Assembly: GCA_910577255.1 (NCBI GenBank)
Contig: CAJTMH010000002.1
Location: forward strand, 62,001-126,000
DNA: 64,000 bases
Source of the DNA: an uncultured Duncaniella sp.
GTDB lineage: Bacteria > Bacteroidota > Bacteroidia > Bacteroidales > Muribaculaceae
Direction: 5' to 3'
A program made the translations under genes and the position numbers. The notes under the pieces were generated by a model. That model searched no databases. It saw only the letters and a list, made by a program, of their open reading frames with translations, and had not been told where the DNA came from. Positions 62,783 to 64,000 of the stretch are shown here, in pieces; position 1 is the first letter of the stretch, and every line of letters begins with the position of its first letter.

Positions 62783-63517
62783 TTAACGGTTGTTTTTAGG
62801 TTTACGGAAACCACCGCGACGGGGAGCGCCGTTGTTGCCGGCACCGCGAGTCTCTTTCTGGTTTGAGGTATACTGGGGAGCGAGGTCACGCTTGCCGTAT
62901 ACTTCACCACGGCAGATCCAAACCTTCACGCCGATAACACCAACTTTGGTGTGGGCTTCTACGAGTGCGTAGTCGATGTCGGCACGGAGGGTGTGGAGGG
63001 GTGTGCGGCCTTCCTTGAACATTTCAGAGCGGGCCATTTCAGCACCGTTGAGACGGCCTGAAACCTGAACCTTGATACCTTCGGCACCGGCACGCATTGT
63101 AGAGGCTACAGCCATCTTCACTGCACGACGGTAAGCGATTTTGCCTTCGATCTGACGAGCGATGGTGGAGGCCACGATCTGGGCGTCGAGCTCGGGGCGT
63201 TTTACTTCGTAGATGTTGATCTGGACATCCTTGTCGGTGATCTTCTTGAGCTCTTCCTTGAGTTTGTCAACCTCAGAGCCGCCCTTGCCGATGATAAGGC
63301 CCGGACGAGAGGTGCATACTGTGATGGTGATGAGCTTCATTGTGCGCTCGATAACGATGCGCGAAACGCTTGACTTTGCAAGGCGGACATTGAGATACTT
63401 GCGGAGTTTGGAGTCCTCGAGCAGAGTATCGCCGTATTTCTTACCGCCATACCAGTTAGAGTCCCATCCACGGATAACTCCCAAGCGATTGCTGATTGGA
63501 TTTACTTTCTGTCCCAT
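62783..63517 (-). CDS. rpsC: 30S ribosomal protein S3
   Basis: Located at the mRNA entry channel with helicase activity. The 244-residue protein has MGQKVNPISNRLGVIRGWDS, the KH domain (SRPGLIIGKGGSEVDKLKEE), GAEGIKVQVSGRLNGAEMAR and KVWICRGEVYG. A basic, glycine-rich tail ends the protein. Confidence 0.98.
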   Translation of the reverse strand: MGQKVNPISNRLGVIRGWDSNWYGGKKYGDTLLEDSKLRKYLNVRLAKSSVSRIVIERTMKLITITVCTSRPGLIIGKGGSEVDKLKEELKKITDKDVQINIYEVKRPELDAQIVASTIARQIEGKIAYRRAVKMAVASTMRAGAEGIKVQVSGRLNGAEMARSEMFKEGRTPLHTLRADIDYALVEAHTKVGVIGVKVWICRGEVYGKRDLAPQYTSNQKETRGAGNNGAPRRGGFRKPKNNR

Positions 63518-63520
63518 TTG

Positions 63521-63934
63521 TTAAGCCTTTTTAGCGTTTTTGTTATCAATTGTGTCAACAATCAATGTGACGTGATTGGCGCGTTTGCGGATGCGGTAGC
63601 CGCGACCCTGAGGAGCAGTGCGGAGACGCTTGAGCATAGGAGCACAGTTAACGAAGATTGTGCTTACATAGAGCTCGCCGGCGTCGGCTTTACGTTCGTT
63701 TTTGGCTTCCCAGTTTGCGATAGCTGAACGGAGGAGCTTTTCGAGGCGGGCAGCCGCTTCCTTATTTGAGAATTTCAGGATACCGAGGGCACGGTTCACT
63801 TCGACGCCGCGTACCATGTCAGCGACAAGGCGCATTTTGCGGGGAGAAGTGGGGATGTTGGTGAGCTTAGCGAAAGCTACCGTCTTCTGCTCGGCTTTCC
63901 TGAGGTCGGCTGAATTTCTTTTTCTTACACCCAT
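63521..63934 (-). CDS. rplV: 50S ribosomal protein L22
   Basis: Its long beta hairpin forms part of the exit tunnel constriction. The 137-residue protein has KLTNIPTSPRKMRLVADMVR, GVEVNRALGILKFSNKEAA, and the hairpin region LKRLRTAPQGRGYRIRKRAN ending with HVTLIVD. rpsC starts three bases downstream. Confidence 0.98.
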   Translation of the reverse strand: MGVRKRNSADLRKAEQKTVAFAKLTNIPTSPRKMRLVADMVRGVEVNRALGILKFSNKEAAARLEKLLRSAIANWEAKNERKADAGELYVSTIFVNCAPMLKRLRTAPQGRGYRIRKRANHVTLIVDTIDNKNAKKA

Positions 63935-63988
63935 TTTATTTTAATTCTTTTCTTTTTTACAAATGAATTATTTATATCAGGGCCCAAA

Positions 63989-64000
63989 TTATTTCTTTCT
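63989..64000 (-). CDS. rpsS: Last codons of 30S ribosomal protein S19 (right edge)
   Basis: Reading the minus strand from the window edge gives Arg-Lys-Lys and a TAA stop at 63991-63989, 54 bases before rplV. The basic end and the gene order (rpsS before rplV in S10 operons) suggest this is the 3' end of rpsS. Only three residues are visible, so the call rests on context. Confidence 0.45.
   Translation of the reverse strand, partial: RKK

Overview
The window is a chromosomal segment of a Bacteroidota bacterium, most likely a gut Bacteroidales of the Muribaculaceae/Bacteroidaceae type (inference). The support is the -33/-7 promoters of the TTG-N19-22-TAnnTTTG form, A-rich ribosome-binding regions without Shine-Dalgarno sequences, lipoproteins with an acidic stretch after the lipid cysteine, a BlaI/M56-TonB pair, an imelysin/di-heme oxidoreductase cluster, a GH95 fucosidase, and the order of the trp and ribosomal protein genes. 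No tRNA, rRNA, CRISPR, insertion sequence or prophage gene was seen, so this is mostly core genome.

Layout. 1-5000: trpE(partial)-G-D-C-F-A on the plus strand; trpB is not in the window. 5100-10900: an inner-membrane OmpA-domain protein converging on two small lipoproteins, then tadA, a CobB-like sirtuin and a GH95 alpha-L-fucosidase. 11000-14300: topA and an RluA-family pseudouridine synthase, ending at a long bidirectional terminator. 14400-18760 (minus): an M3 peptidase and a TPR protein. 18870-27200 (plus): dxr, rseP, an RlmI-like methyltransferase, a DPP III lipoprotein and a secreted endonuclease I. 27300-29900 (minus): a GH13 enzyme and a patatin-like hydrolase. 30000-36160 (plus): DNA polymerase III delta', an AddB-like nuclease, hemW and a CpsB-type phosphatase. 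36165-42700 (minus): porin, imelysin, two-heme oxidoreductase and cytochrome c assembly protein, probably a haem-dependent iron uptake cluster. 43040-44870 (minus): an M56-TonB sensor and a BlaI repressor with three operators around its promoter. 45060-51430: OmpA porin, transketolase, a structured RNA gene candidate, an FucP-type sugar transporter and a small membrane protein. 51558-64000 (minus): the S10-spc-alpha ribosomal protein cluster, from the last codons of rpsS to rplQ.

How parts work together. The trp genes cover chorismate to indole-glycerol phosphate plus the alpha subunit of tryptophan synthase. The ribosomal cluster makes ribosomal proteins, SecY, Map, IF-1 and RNA polymerase alpha. 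It is tightly packed except for two long gaps placed directly before rpsH (S8) and rpsD (S4), the two proteins that in E. coli regulate the spc and alpha operons. Both gaps contain paired segments, and S14 and L36 are both of the cysteine-poor, zinc-independent kind.

The most interesting items are the structured minus-strand RNA at about 48800-49290, the two ribosomal gaps, the triple dyad around the blaI promoter, and the mirror-image divergent promoter at 7159-7222. All homology calls are from motif recognition only, since no search could be run.
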